Assembly: GCA_016785225.1 (NCBI GenBank)
Contig: JAFBJZ010000939.1
Span: forward strand, 744,001 to 808,000
Direction of reading: 5' to 3'
DNA length: 64,000 nt
Source: Psettodes erumei
Taxonomy: Eukaryota > Chordata > Actinopteri > Pleuronectiformes > Psettodidae
Position numbers and translations under genes: made by a program. A model generated the notes under the pieces. That model was given only the letters and a program-made list of their open reading frames with translations. It had not been told where the DNA came from and searched no databases. This document shows positions 27,666 to 39,800 of the stretch, in pieces; the stretch's first letter is position 1; each line of letters opens with the position of its first letter.

Positions 27666-27926
27666 AGCTGTACCCTCAGATTGAGGAGGCAATGGTTCAG
27701 CCACTCAGAGAGTCAAGAGACCGATATGAAGAACTCAAACAGATTGATGATGCCATGAATGAGGTTGGTGGATTTGTGTGTGTGTGTGTATGTGTATATG
27801 AGACAGATTGTCAAGATGCTTATGATTTGTCCTTGAAGCAGGTGGTGAGTGATAAGAAATGATGTTTCACTCCAGGTGCAGAAAAAGAAAAGTGAGAACT
27901 TAACCATGGGAGGAAAGAAGAAGTAA
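4071..27926 (+). CDS. pde9a: cGMP-specific 3',5'-cyclic phosphodiesterase 9A, 5'-partial
   Basis: PDE9A hydrolyses cGMP to GMP with high affinity and ends cGMP signalling. Exons: 4071-4141, 5360-5437, 8670-8713, 13814-13868, 14653-14723, 20326-20410, 21504-21564, 22125-22199 or 22312-22386 (alternatives), 23689-23775, 23945-24049, 25524-25606, 26152-26308, 26767-26880, 27042-27146, 27309-27437, 27668-27763, 27876-27926. All have AG/GT borders and compatible phases. With one of the alternative pair they give 488 codons plus a stop. Visible signatures are the metal/acid motif HDNYRNNPFHNFRH, then CHDLDHPG, then CCDISNEVRPMEVAEPW (metal Asp) and AQIGFIKFVLIPMFE (the Gln that holds guanine and the Phe clamp), so all catalytic residues are kept. 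A helical N-terminal part (KEELFQNVLTQVAEQFSR) precedes the catalytic domain. The segment matching the human PDE9A1-specific exon is absent, as in PDE9A2. The C-terminus is short and lysine-rich (GGKKK). The first coding exon is missing from the window. Confidence 0.97.
4150..4177. repeat. (CA)n microsatellite
   Basis: This is a perfect CA dinucleotide run just inside the intron after the first visible pde9a exon. Confidence 0.95.
4196..4447. repeat. Dispersed fish repeat, retroposon-tail type
   Basis: The stretch resembles a very common fish repeat. It has the markers 'gtgtggagtttgtatgttct', 'gactctaaattgtccgtagg' and 'tgtccagggtgtaccccacc', and ends in 'gaaaatggatagg'. It lies in a pde9a intron and has no coding capacity. 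The identification is from memory of the repeat; the family name is not assigned. Confidence 0.5.
7150..7765. mobile_element. Decayed DNA-transposon-type repeat
   Basis: This stretch contains segments of a widespread fish repeat: 'gacctgtgtgttctgacag', 'ctgttctggagatgttctga', 'cccagtcgtccaaac' and 'cacctgacctgtcagtg'. The order matches the repeat as I remember it. The short open frames on both strands are chance products of the repeat, with no intact transposase. Confidence 0.45.
8468..8491. repeat. (GT)n microsatellite
   Basis: This is an uninterrupted GT run in a pde9a intron, about 180 bases before the exon at 8670. Confidence 0.95.
10275..10303. repeat. (CA)n microsatellite
   Basis: This is a perfect CA run in a pde9a intron. 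Confidence 0.95.
11031..11498 (+). repeat. Tandem duplication of the Tc1 left inverted-repeat arm
   Basis: The block 11031-11261 (231 bp) is repeated directly at 11262-11498 (237 bp). Only a few substitutions and a six-base insertion (around 11341) separate the two copies. The unit is the inner part of the transposon's left inverted repeat. Confidence 0.95.
12161..12194. repeat. GT run followed by a poly-G run
   Basis: A GT-rich microsatellite leads directly into an uninterrupted run of about 14 G. It lies in the decayed transposase, where it replaces the expected Trp-Gly-Cys-Phe region. Confidence 0.9.
15465..15600. repeat. Possible dispersed fish repeat fragment
   Basis: The segment 'ccagtactatgaagcagggt' and the following AACTGGGTTATCAGGGT resemble a short interspersed fish repeat built around the phrase 'tatgaagc(g/a)ggtt'. 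It lies in a pde9a intron. The call is tentative. Confidence 0.3.
16770..16845. repeat. Possible SINE-type fragment
   Basis: The phrase 'ggcaagtttatttgagtagc' followed by 'aagcaattcaaagctgttta' resembles a common fish short repeat ('tttatttgtatagcac...caattcaaagtgcttta'). The fragment is short and decayed. Confidence 0.35.
22125..22199 (+). other. pde9a: pde9a alternative exon copy A
   Basis: This 75-bp, phase 0/0 exon encodes YMLSQQTIDALKKPAFDVWL followed by WEANE. It corresponds to the human segment that begins YLLSPETIEALRKPTFDVW, just before the exon starting MLSCLEHMYHD. The acceptor is tgcctgcag and the donor is GAG|gtaaga, both strong. It keeps the FDVWLWE core of mammalian PDE9A. Confidence 0.9.
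22274..22309. repeat. (GT)n microsatellite forming a splice acceptor tract
   Basis: GT repeats with a single C interruption end in an unbroken (GT)12 at 22286-22309. This run is followed immediately by the AG acceptor of pde9a exon copy B and replaces the usual polypyrimidine tract. Confidence 0.95.
22312..22386 (+). other. pde9a: pde9a alternative exon copy B (tandem duplicate of A)
   Basis: This second 75-bp, phase 0/0 exon lies only 112 bp after copy A and encodes YHLSKETVEALRLPTFDAWQ followed by WEPNE. It shares 14 of 25 residues with copy A and is about as close to the human segment as A is (6 versus 7 differences by my count). The donor GAG|gtgaga is strong. The acceptor is unusual: a pure GT run directly abuts the AG. 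Both exons are open and in phase, so mutually exclusive use is the simplest reading; inclusion of both would also stay in frame. Confidence 0.85.
23284..23330. repeat. AT-rich inverted repeat
   Basis: Arms ATTAAGAGAAACT (23284-23296) and AGTTTCTCTTAAT (23318-23330) are perfect inverted copies flanking a TTAATTAA-rich loop. The stretch could form a cruciform or be the core of a small foldback element. Confidence 0.8.
27618..27662. repeat. (TG)n microsatellite next to a pde9a splice acceptor
   Basis: A 45-base TG run ends five bases before the pde9a exon at 27668. Only 'actag' separates them, so the run takes the place of the polypyrimidine tract. Confidence 0.95.
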
Positions 27927-28356
27927 ACATTTTAAAAAGGTAGGAAGGAACAGAGGTTGGGATGAATCAAGTGTCCCGGTGGGTCAGGCCTTCATGAATC
28001 TTCTCTCTGTTTCAGAACCAGTGAGCGTAGGGCATGAGAGTGAAGCAGTGTGATGTCACGTGGAGTGTTTCCTCCTCACCTCAGCCTGTTGAAGGACAGT
28101 GGATGTGTGATCTGGAAAAGTCAGGTAGATCTCAGTCTGTCACAGCTCTCAGACAGTTACAGGCTAGTGATGGACTCAAGGACCAGATGGACAATCCAAA
28201 GCCTTTGTCAGGGAATGTCAACATATGTACAGCACAGACTTCTTCAGTGAACAATATTTAGATACATATTTTGCATTGTTGTATTTTTTATTTGAAATGT
28301 GTTGTTTTTTACAGATTGTACAGATTTCTAGTGGCATTTGTTCTTTCCTACAAAAA

Positions 28357-28362
28357 AATAAA
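28357..28362 (+). promoter_or_regulatory. pde9a: pde9a polyadenylation signal
   Basis: A canonical AATAAA lies about 430 bases after the pde9a stop codon, within the expected 3'UTR. No better candidate is nearer. Confidence 0.55.
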
Positions 28363-28669
28363 GGGATTACTGTAATTACAAAATCCTGTCTGTACTCTTC
28401 CATACTTACTCAATACAAAAATGTCATACTAAGACACGTGCAATATGCTTCTCTATATATGTACATGTTACTTTTGTGTATCATGATAGCAAGGCAAGCA
28501 GGCAACTGCCTCAGGGCTGCAGACACTGAGGGGCATCAAACGCTCCATATGCACTGTTGCTGACAGTTGATTTTTTGCAAATATTTGTGGCACACTAAAA
28601 ATCTGAATATTTAAATGATTGCTATCACACAATCACAGAAAAAAGCTTCATAATTTCAAATTGCAAAAA

Positions 28670-29060
28670 GCTCTTAGTATAGTATGTAATAAAATGCAAA
28701 AAACCCACCTTGGTATTTGTTGGTGAAATGTAATAAACATCAAAGAATCGTCTTTCATAAACAATTCATTGTGTAATATGTCTTAAAGACACAAAAAATG
28801 TCATGGCATTGTTTGTCATTCAAACATGAAAATACACAACGGTATACTATGTCAAAAAATGCAAAAATAATTCATAGTATATGTCATAAAATTGCCAAAT
28901 ACCATCAAAGAATACTGTTTAATGAACACTTAATAGTATCATATGTCTTAACAAAAAGTCAAAATGTCATAGTGTAGTATGTCATAAAAATCAAAAATAA
29001 TAAAAAAAAATAAATAAATAAAATAAAACAAAACAAAACCATCAGAGTATAGCATGTCGA
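28670..29060. repeat. Degenerate TAGTATGTCATAAAA minisatellite
   Basis: Variants of TAGTATGTCATAAAA recur at about 28678, 28770, 28845, 28867, 28930, 28974 and 29046, each followed by an A-rich stretch. The spacing is irregular, roughly 20-90 bases, which points to an old tandem array. Confidence 0.6.
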
Positions 29061-29214
29061 CAAATGTGAAAAAAACTTTCCCTACTGCCTGTGGGAACGC
29101 AGACATTCTGCTGCCCGGCTCCCTGCCTTACTACTGCCCGGGGTTCAGTGTGGGGTGGCTGAGACCCCCAGGTTAGTACCCAACAATATCCAGTTACAAG
29201 CTATTGTACACACT

Positions 29215-29215
<1 letters not shown>

Positions 29216-29241
<26 letters not shown>
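29216..29241. repeat. (CA)n microsatellite
   Basis: This is a perfect CA run in the pde9a-wdr4 gap. Confidence 0.95.
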
Positions 29242-29245
<4 letters not shown>

Positions 29246-30697
29246 CACACACTCAACACACATTCTAGGTTGCACCTTATCTGATTATATTGTTGATAAT
29301 GTCGTATCTGTAGCAAGTAGGGTTGCTATAGTGATAGTGATAATGTTATTGTTATTATTGTTGCTGTCATGGTTGTGGTCATTATTCTGTTTGTTGTCTT
29401 CTCTCTTCCTTCTCTCATTGTCTTTTCTGTCCTCCTGTCCGGTCCAGTTGCATAAGTCATTTCAACAAGGCAGATAATAACTATAATACATAATAAAGTC
29501 ATATAATCGTGCAACAGGTGGATTATGGTACACTAAAACCTCTTGTAGAGCAAATCTACCTGGCACTGTAAGGGTATCCAGATCTCTCTGGGGCAGCGAC
29601 TTTATAACATTTATAACTACAGATCTCCATCAAGGCTGAAATATAAATTTTACTCTAAATATCACTTATAATGAACATTTTTGAACTGATCATTAAAAGA
29701 ATGTCCTGGATATGACACTTGTGGAATTATATGCTCCTGGAATGTAGTGAATATCATTTCATTAGCAATATTATTTGAGTAATATTTATTATTATTATTT
29801 CATTAGTAATAATATTATTTTTGGAGAGCACAGAGAACATGTCCTCCAATTTTTCTCAGTTTAACTCATTATGCATTTATGGAGATACGACTCACAATAT
29901 GAAATTTTGCCATCTTACATCTTACAATGGTGAAGAATGCTTAAAAACATGGATCCTGGATCCAGATACTGATCGCAATGAAGAAATGTGGAGCTCAACA
30001 CAAACATGAAGGATTTCCAGAAGTTTGGAGTTGTGTCCCAAACATAAATCAGGTGCTCTGCTGTGTGGGTCTGCCACGGTGAGACAACAGCGCAGTTGCG
30101 TTGCTTTAAATGTAGCTGCTGCAATGAATTGTGGGACCGCATTATCTGATCTTCTGTAAAGGATGTCCAGTGTATCCTATGCTAAAGGAGACGAGATAGG
30201 AAGCATCGAGGCGCCTTTCCTTAACCTTTAGAGAACTGGACCAGCTCTTATCGTGGCACTTACAGTAAATACTTGTCATTTCACGCAGACAGGAAATTTC
30301 CTTAATAAAAAGGATTATTCACCTGCAACCAAACAACCTGAATCTGACTGGACATGGTTTAGAAAATGTGTACAAAGTGTGTATATATTATGTATTGACC
30401 TTAAGTGTAATGATATCTATATGTTATCTACGTCATACACAAATCTGTGAGAACTGTTTGGGAGTTGTAACCACATATCAGCTGGTGCAGGGAAATTCAA
30501 CAGGCAGCCGTTTTTTTTGTCTTTCTCACTGTGTGGTTCTTAGTCCAAAATGCTCCTCAAATATAAAAGACGTTCTGTGGCAACTTCAGGCACATAATAT
30601 AAGCTCTGTGCAGGAGACCCGCAAAATGCACAGTAAGTCAGAACAAGCAGAGAGCAGTGATGGAGGTGAGGAGATGGAGGTGATTCAATCTTCCAGG

Positions 30698-30703
30698 TTT
30701 ATT
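30698..30703 (-). promoter_or_regulatory. wdr4: wdr4 polyadenylation signal
   Basis: TTTATT on the plus strand reads AATAAA on the minus strand. It lies about 125 bases past the wdr4 stop codon, implying a short 3'UTR. Confidence 0.55.
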
Positions 30704-30827
30704 TCTACAAATCTGAAGAAAACAAAAATCCATCTACCAACCACGGGTCCATGTGTTCCACCAGTGCACATTCAACTTAGATTCATCACGCATAGTGTCA
30801 AACTCAAAGGAAATAAGAGGGCTGTGT

Positions 30828-33800
30828 TCAGGTGGTGGATTTGGTCTCCTTCCTGGCTTTCTTGTTGCTCTTTGCCTTCTGCGTGTGCATCCTCTTCAGC
30901 TGCTGCTCCTCCAGTCTCTGCTGCTTCTTCTGCAGGTACGACGTCACGTTGTCGTAACTCGTTTTGTACAGATGCTCAAAGCTGCTGTTGGTCCTGGTGG
31001 ATGCTGTTGTATAAGAAGACAGCAGGAGGAAGAATGTTGGTGACCAGAAGCTGCACACGTTTGAAATCATCAACGAGAAGTAACCACACACCACGTGTAA
31101 AATAAAAAATGGAAGGGTGGGGACAAATTTGCTCCTCCTCCAACACTTTGTGTGGAGGAGCGTGTGTGTGTGATCGCTTGCTCACCGTCCAGCGTGTCCC
31201 AGTGTGGCCTGAGGGCTTCGCTCACTGTGCTGAGTTCAGGGCTCTCAGCGTCACACTGCATGGAGCAGGAGCACACACAGCATGGAATCAGAATGAGAAC
31301 GTCACACCAGTGAACCAGCCACTGTACCAAACTCCCTTTAAATAAATGACATTTTACTGAACAGAAATTCATTGTGAAAGGTTATGAACTTCCCAAGCAA
31401 AAAAAAAAAATCATCATCATTCATTTATTCTGTGTGTTTGTCAATAAAGCAGTTGGTTAACTTTCCTGCAGCAGTGGAAGTACACAAAGCCTGAACAATA
31501 GCTTTTGCTGATGAATCACAAAGTGAGAGGGAGTGCTGTGTTACTACACACTGTAGGTGTAGTACTGTATATGACCAGACTGCTGAGAGAAAGACAGGTA
31601 ACACAGACAGACTGGTGAGTCAGAGGTTCTTCCTGCAGCAAGATAATGAGCCACAACGTTACAAGAACACAATTGATGAAGAGCAGGGCAGTCTCCAGAA
31701 GTAAACCGCATGGATCTGGTTTAGAATGAAGTGGACAGCATGCTCAAGCAAAGCAACCTGCAAGTGCGAGACTAAAGCATGAACTGCTGCAACAGTACTG
31801 GGATGAACATTTCCGTTGCAGGAGGAATGTCACGTGTGTTCATCCACTGCAGGAGACAAATATTCAGACTCTGCATTATTATTCATTTGCCCTGGGCTTT
31901 CATTCCACAAACACCGACACATTTCAGATTCCAGTAACAACAGGAAGAATGGAGGTGTTCTGTGACTTCTGACCAGAACTGAAACATTTGAATATCCTTC
32001 CAGCAAATCTTCTCTTGTGCATATGCTTGTGTATAAAAGCCAACATTAAAACCAAAAGCTACGATCAGTGTCTAACTGTGGAGAGATGGATCACACCATA
32101 CCTCCCAGGATCCTTGTCTGAGTGAGTACATTTGGAGAGGTGCATCATCGCAGTCCATGAGCACCCAGAGGTGTCCGTCTGGGTCAAAGGTCATGTCCAG
32201 GGGACAGTGTGGCAGGGGGAGCCTGCTGTGGGGCACAAGCCTGGCTTCCCCCGCCTGGTCCAGAGTGAACACCTGAACTGCAGTCACGCTGAGGACACAC
32301 AAGAAAGTGATCAGCTGATCACTGGGATTCCTGAACGTCAAAGACTTGGCGACCTCTTTGCCTCCGTCCTACTGATGGTGAAGTAAGAATGCTAAAAGAC
32401 AAACACACATTCAGCTGTACACAGAGACACAACTGACTGGCTGTCATGCATTTTCATCAGTAGTAAAATTTAGTTCACTTTGAACGTACATGACACAGCA
32501 AACACGAGAGACCTCATCATTTTACTTGTGGCTCCTGCAGTTGAGACTTCCACACGAGATGAACAACAACAAGAAAAAAAGATTTGATTTGGATGTGAGA
32601 CAAAGAAAATCTATTTTGGAGTGAAGTTTCTGGGATGATGATGGTTTTGTTGTTTTTTTTGGCTGTTGTGAACAAGTTTACATACAGGCCTAATAACAAC
32701 TGAACAAAGCTGATATCATCTGTTTATGTTTGGTCATCTCAGGGATACATTTTACTGTTGGTTGACCACAACTACAGGACATCAACAACGACACTTTCGT
32801 TCAGCTGTCAGTTTATTAGGAACACCTAGCTAAAATTAGTGAAGACAACTACCAACGTATCCACTAAAGAGCAGAGACAAGTTCAGTTAGCCCACTCTAT
32901 ACATCAACATCTTCATCATCATGGAGCTATTTGCAAAACCATGCAAAATGACTACATACCTACCCGAATACTACAGCTGATACTCAAAAACGAACTGAAT
33001 GGGTTTCATGTCTGTGAAAACATGATGAAGACGGTGGGGCTGGTGGGCAATTTCTGCATCACATTAAACATCTCTCAATAAACAGCACTTTATTGCAAAC
33101 ACCTGCACATTGATGCAATTCTCCAACCAGCCAATCATGTGGCAGCAGTAGCTGCAATACAGGAGATTGGCAGCATGAATGTGCAGCTGACAAGTCTGCA
33201 GACGTGATGTGATGAATTCATGTCTACATGGAGCAGAAAGTTTCCAACATCTTGTGGAGCAGACGGTGTTTGGAGAGCAAAGACAGGAACTAACCGATAT
33301 GTGAGGTGTTCCTAATAAAGTGCTGGGTGAGCGTATGCAGAGTTTGCCAGCTGTGTCAGTCAGTCACAAAGAGAAAGCCCGTCTTCTCCCTCTATGTGCA
33401 GAGTGTAATGACCAGCTGACACAGTGGCTTCCACTGACCTTTCACACTGCACAGCGATGTGGCGCCCATCAGGGGAGCTGGTGATCCGGCTCACAGTCGG
33501 CTTCTGGCAAATCACACAAACAAAAGTGGTTGAGTTATTTCTGCTCACATTTTCCTGTCCATTCAGCTACTACAAATGTTCCTTGATCATCAAAAATTTG
33601 CATCCCCCCTTTATGAAATGTTCTCTAATACTCTACTCTGTATGACCTCCCTCCAACCTGTGTGTGGTCCCTCTGAGCAGCTTTTGTTTCCTCTCAGGAT
33701 TCTTCATGACATATTTGTTCAAGTCTGGAGACCAAACATTCATTCACTTCTTCTGCTGAAACCATTTGTCTTCATTTTGAACCTTTTCACTGATGGTAGG

Positions 33801-36800
33801 AGGTTTAGCCTTCACATTTTTTGATGCTGGGCTGCATTCTTCCTTCCACTTTGTGCAGAGCTGCAGTGTCTGATGCAGACATACAGCCTCCACCATGTTT
33901 CATAAACAGTTGTTTTCTCACCAAGTTTCTCTGCAAATTCTGATCAACTAATTCAACTTTGGTCTCTTCAGTCCACACAATCTTGTTCAAAAACTCATTT
34001 GGTTGTTCTCAAGCTTTTTAGCTTTTTAGTCCAATCATGCCACCTTGTGTCTATAAGTAAGAAGTGGGCACCTGAATCCGACAAAATCCAGACTTGTAAA
34101 GACGACACAACAATGTTAAAGATGATGATGACTTTTACAATGGTCGTCTCTGAGGACGTGTTCAGGTCCCCTGCTGTTTGTCTTGGATTCTTTTGGTTAC
34201 TTTGCTTGGTCTTTCACTTCCTGGTAGACTGTCCACGTTTCTTGAATTTCTGGTACTGATATCTATCACAGCTTTATGACGGTTTAAAAAGTTCATGTTG
34301 AAGTCTTCTGACAGTTGTTTTCCTGATCTCATTGTCTTTGCTGGACACATCTGAAGCCACTCATCAAGCATCATTAATACTGACAGTGTTTCTTTAAAGC
34401 CAAGACAACTGGCTTTACATATTACAGTTCATCGCCAAGGGTTTATCATCATTATCTTTTCTTAAACATTATTTTCCATTCTGAGCATGTTGTGAGCAGG
34501 TCACATTTGATGAGGGAGGACCAAATTTTGTTTTACTCATTTTGTCATTTCAGTTCTGTTATTTCATAATCACATTTGTATTATTAACAAAAACAACTTG
34601 ACCGAATTGGTATTGTAAGTCATGTTTCCTCATTGAAGTGATGTACAAGTGCTTCATTACTCTCTTACTGTAGTGCTACTTCATAAAACAGTGTTGTGTG
34701 ACTCACTACATGCTCAGCTGCCAGAATAGTGTGCGTGCGTGGGCTTAATGTGGCCAAATGGTTATTGCATTCATTTGGAGTATTTATATATGTGTTTTTC
34801 TATTTCATTTGTGTTTCATTTAATTTTTTCAAATGTGCTACATCCATGCTAAATCCATACATACATACCAATTCTGTGTAGAATATTATTCACACTAGTT
34901 GGCATGATAGATTCTTCTAGTTAGAAAAAAAAAAGATCCTAAATGATTTTATAATAAAAGGAATAAATGACACTGGATGAAGTGAAACTTCACACAAAGA
35001 TATCAAAGGTATGGTATTCATTTCACTGTTGTAGGGCAGAACATGCTGAGGTCACCTTGTCTCTGTCGGGGCTGGGTGTGTCCTCGAGCTCTTTCAGGTC
35101 CCAGCTTTGCAGCTTACGGCCGGACTCATACTCCCACAGCTTCACAGTCCCGTCCTGACACACACAACCACACTTCCTGTCACACTGAAACTCTACTGGA
35201 CGTGTTCATGAGGAAAACTCTGAGCTGGCTCTGACGTCTGAGGACATCTCTCTTCTGGTTTTCACATTGTTTTCTTAAAGTGATTAGATGAATCTGGGTG
35301 AAACAGTTTATCGCTCCACAGAGATGACAAGGTATGGTATGTGGCAAGATGTGGGAAAAGTAAATCGTCAAAGAATTGTATCATAATTGTATGATGTCAA
35401 AATTACCAAAAGATTTGTTTTTACATAAACAGGTCTTATTAAAAGCCCTGAAAAGCTCAAGAGTGTAAATAAATAATTTCTATTGTCTGCTGATGAATAT
35501 TTTCTGATAAGATGATGTGACAAAGTACCAGGTATACACACTTCTGCAGCAGAACTTTGAAATCCTAGATCTCCTGAACTTGCAAACCATAACAGTTGAC
35601 TGCTGACCAAAGTGGAGAACGTAAAGCTCGGCAATATTGGTAGGTGATGTGCGTAGATGTGCGTATGTGCATTACTATACGTAGCTTACCCCTGATCCAG
35701 ACAGCAGACAGTGGGAATGAGCTGACGGGACCAGCAAGGCACTGACGAACCTGTGACAAAGCAGGACAAACAAAAAAAAGAAAAACAGTACTGTAATACT
35801 CAAATGATGAAACTTTAACAACTTTAAACTTTAACTGTAACAGAAATGCTTTGCTTTGTGCTTCTGTGCAGAGGGTTTATGTAGATCTGATACTAGTTGG
35901 CGTTGGTGTTGTGGTTCTTAATGTTGTCATTGCTCAATTGTTATTTTAAAGACTTTACAATTTTATTGTAATGTTTTTACATGATACAGTGTTTTTGTAT
36001 CTTGATGTGTCTCCCGGTCCAGCAGACTGTTGTTGACATTCATTTATGTACTGCGGTGCTGCTCGTGCGCTGTGTTAAAACTCCCCTCCTCTCAGGTCAG
36101 TGACTTACTGCTGATGACCCAGGCAGAAGGACTGGATGTCGTACGGACACCTAAGGCGGCTCACTCTGATTTTCTCATCCCGATCGGCTGTGATGATGTA
36201 CTTGTCGTCCGGCGTCGTGGTCTGAAAGGCAGCAGGAGGGGCAAAGCATTCAGGCAAACAACTTAGGCAGACACACACTCTCTCACACTCTATTACTGCA
36301 CTCTCTGATGTAGCTTGTGACCCTCCCCGCACACAAACTACGGTCGTACCCATGCACCAACCAGTGAAGTCACAACTAAAATTTTAATTGTGACCATTAA
36401 AAATTTCATCACAATTTTCCCCTCTGCTCCTGAGTTGTCGATTTGTATAATGGTCAGATAGGTGTTTTTGACCTTCGACTTTTTGGATATAAAATGTCAT
36501 CATTAGACATTTGTGTGAAATTTCATCATACTTAGCATATGAATTCTGGAGTTCTGGATAAAAGCATGTCACGTGAGATCACAGTGACCTTCCACTCTGA
36601 CTTTTCACCACCAATTTCTCATCATATCATCCAAGTGGACGTTAGGGCCAAATTCGAAGACATTCCCTCCAGGTGATATACCACATTCGCAAGAATGGAA
36701 GAATTCTAGAATTATATGGCAAAGAAATGTCAATGGGAAGACGCAATAGTCTGTCTCGTATCATAACCCCCCCCCACAATTCTTAATTATAATCATGGGA

Positions 36801-39800
36801 GCAAACAATAAGTACACAACAGCCCCAACCCTTGGTCCTGTCATTCAGAGCTTCTTCCCTGTAAGATATCAGAAAGCAGGCAGCAGAATGGATTGTGAGA
36901 AACAGGGGCAACCCTTGAGCTCATGGATACATTTTACTTGCTCTTTCATTTTCTCTAAGTTAACTTCATTTGTTCATATCAAAGTGTTGTATTTTTTTAG
37001 ATGCAAATATCAGCATTATTTATCTGCAATTAGCCACCGTGCTCTCTAAATACTGGCATCAGCCATTAAAAAAGGGAGAACACTGGAGACATGCGAGAAG
37101 TGGACCAAAAGAAAAAAAAAAGATCTGTGACTAATTTACTTGAACTGTGGATCTTTTTGCACATGTTGACACCTATTGTTATCAGTTCTCTGGACTGTTG
37201 TTCCTTACCAACGCCAGCAACATGGACAGGTGGCCCATCCTCAGCTCGCCCTCCCTCTGGGGCTCCACCACAGAGAAGGAGTACATGTCTCCTGATTTGT
37301 CGGCTACCAGCAGCTCATCCTCGGCTCGGCTGAACGCCAGGGACGTGCACCTCCTCACCACCCACCTGGGTGACAAACGCATCACCGTCTTTAACATGGC
37401 TGCCGACGCACAGCTTGCATCACGAGACTTTGAATTCACACCTGATGCTGATGCACTGCCACGAAGGCTTACAGCGAAACAGAACCAGCCTCTTGCTGTC
37501 GTCACTCAGGGCCACCAGCTTTCCAGAGCGAGACACGGCGAAGGCAAGGACTTTGTCACTTCCTGTTTCCTCTGAGGGGCCCCCATCGCTAATGAGAGAG
37601 AGAGGTGACAACTGTTATACATGTTCCTATATTTCCAGACCAGAAACCTATGCTTTTGTCTTTACCCGTTGTTGTCATCCTTTTCGTTCTTTGGCTTCTT
37701 TTCAGCAGCGCTGCAGTCAAACACGAACGCTTCTCTGGAATAAAATGCAGAAGAGCTGATGCATTAAGTGTGGATGTGTTCCTGCATTGTGCCAGATTCA
37801 AGTGCTTTTTACATTTTGCTCTAGTTGACTTGAAACAAACTCTTTTCTTGACTCACGAAACCAGCTGTGAATACTTGCTATTACTTTTACACAAGCAAAT
37901 TCAATTTGAAATGCTGCTTCTGCTTCAAACAATTCAGGGACTAATGACCTTTTTCTAGAAGAAAAAGTAAAAAATTTGAGAGAAGCTTATAGTTCAGGTG
38001 TTATAGTCCAGTCATACAAATACTATAATTCATTGCAATGATTTTTTTTGTCCTCAGAGGTACAGCTGAAGCAATGAGTCAAATACATTGATTTGTCAAT
38101 CAACTTAAAATTGCTCAGCAACAACTCTGATCTGTTTTATCCCTCTCAGGGTCCAGCTCTTTAACATCGCAATGAATTGAACATCTTTGTGTCACAATCT
38201 TGAGCATTTTTCAAAGTATTCATAGAATAAATGATAAACTATTGGACAAAAAATGACAGTTGTAGCCCTAGGAGAAGGGAACATTTTTGAATAGTACAGA
38301 ATAGATATAGATGCTCTGCATTGAAACATTGTTTAGGTGGCAAGGCACATTCATATCAGAGTAGTTTTATTAAGGAGGTAACTAACGAGAGAGGGGGGCT
38401 GGGTATCGCATCTCAAAACTTTATTAACACTCACAGCCTGTAGCGCACAGGCTCTGAAAGCTGTCACGCTGAGTCAGATTGTAATCTTGATTATTTATCC
38501 TCTGATCAGACAGAACTGCAAATGACAATTTATTATATTTGTTGATTGATCTGAAGAATATTCCTTTTCAAATAATAAATTCTTTGAATGTGTACAGAAT
38601 ATCAAATATTATGTAAAAAGGCAAATCCTAATTTTCCAACGTCAAAAGTCATGTCTTCACATGTCTTGTTAAATCTGAGCAGTCATCTGAAAGTCAGACA
38701 TATGTAATCTACATTGTCATGAATAGGAGACAGCAATAAAGCCTCAGGGGAGAAGCTGAAACCACATTGAGAGGGCTTCATGTTCTTGACTGAACAGTGA
38801 CTGGCAGACCACAGTGCATGCGCCTGCAGCACTGTGAGTCAAACAGGGTGATCAGCAACACTGGAGCTCCACACGGGACCGTCCTCTCTCCCTTCCTCTT
38901 CACCCTGTACACCACAGACTCCAGCTACTGGACAGAGACCTGCCACCTACAGAAGTTTTCTGATGACTCTGCAGTAGTTGGATGTATCAGTAAGGATGAG
39001 GAGACTGAGTACAGGGCTGTGGTGGACCACTTTGTCACTTGGTGCGAAGAGAACCACCTACAGCTCATTCTAACAAACACTAAAGAACTTGTGGTGGACA
39101 TAAGGAGGATCAGAACTTCTGTGACCCCTGTTTCCATCTGTGGGGTCAACGTGGGCATTGTGGATGAGTACAAGTACCTAGTGATGTACTTGGACAACAG
39201 GCTGGACTGGTCTAAGAACACTGCTGGACGATGCCTAGGATATTTTACGAGTCTGTGGTGGCCAGTGCCATTATCTATGCTGTTGTGCGCTAGGGCCTGG
39301 GGCAGCAGACTGAGGGTGAAGGACGCCAACAGACTGAACACGCTCATCCACAGAGCCGGCCACGTCGAGGGATGGGAGCTGGATACTCTCACTGTAGTGT
39401 CAGAAAGGAGGATGTTGTCCAAAATAAGGTCGATACTGGACGACACCTTTCACCCTCTCCATGATGTGCTTCACAGCCATAGAAGCACATTAAGTAACAG
39501 ACTCATCCCACCATGCTGTAACACAGAGCACCTCAGGAAATCATTCCTACCTGTGTCCATAAACTTATATAATGCCTCTTTCTGAGAATTCTACTACATA
39601 CTGTACATACTGTTTATTATGGAAGGGGTTATTTTTTATAATATCTATACTTTAGTATTGGGGTTTATTACTTTTCTCACTATTTGTATTACTTTTTTAT
39701 TCTTATCTTATTCTTTTTTATATTTGTATATGGTTGGAGCACTGCAACCAAAGAACTTCCCGCGAGGGATAAATAAAGTATTTCTGATTCTGATTAATTT

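Larger units (their letters stand above)
28390..30690. other. Intergenic gap between the pde9a and wdr4 3' ends
   Basis: The two genes are convergent. The gap holds a degenerate minisatellite (28670-29060), a CA run (29216-29241) and AT-rich sequence with TTATTATTATTT-like stretches near 29770-29820. I see no exon or RNA gene in it. Confidence 0.7.

Noticed and set aside
30368..31105. A 245-codon open frame on the plus strand
   Set aside because: It overlaps the last exon of wdr4 in antisense. The minus strand encodes the conserved WDR4 C-terminus there, and the plus frame has no recognisable similarity.
37147..37759. Plus-strand frames of 107-142 codons
   Set aside because: They are antisense to wdr4 exons 2-4, which are conserved and correctly phased on the minus strand.
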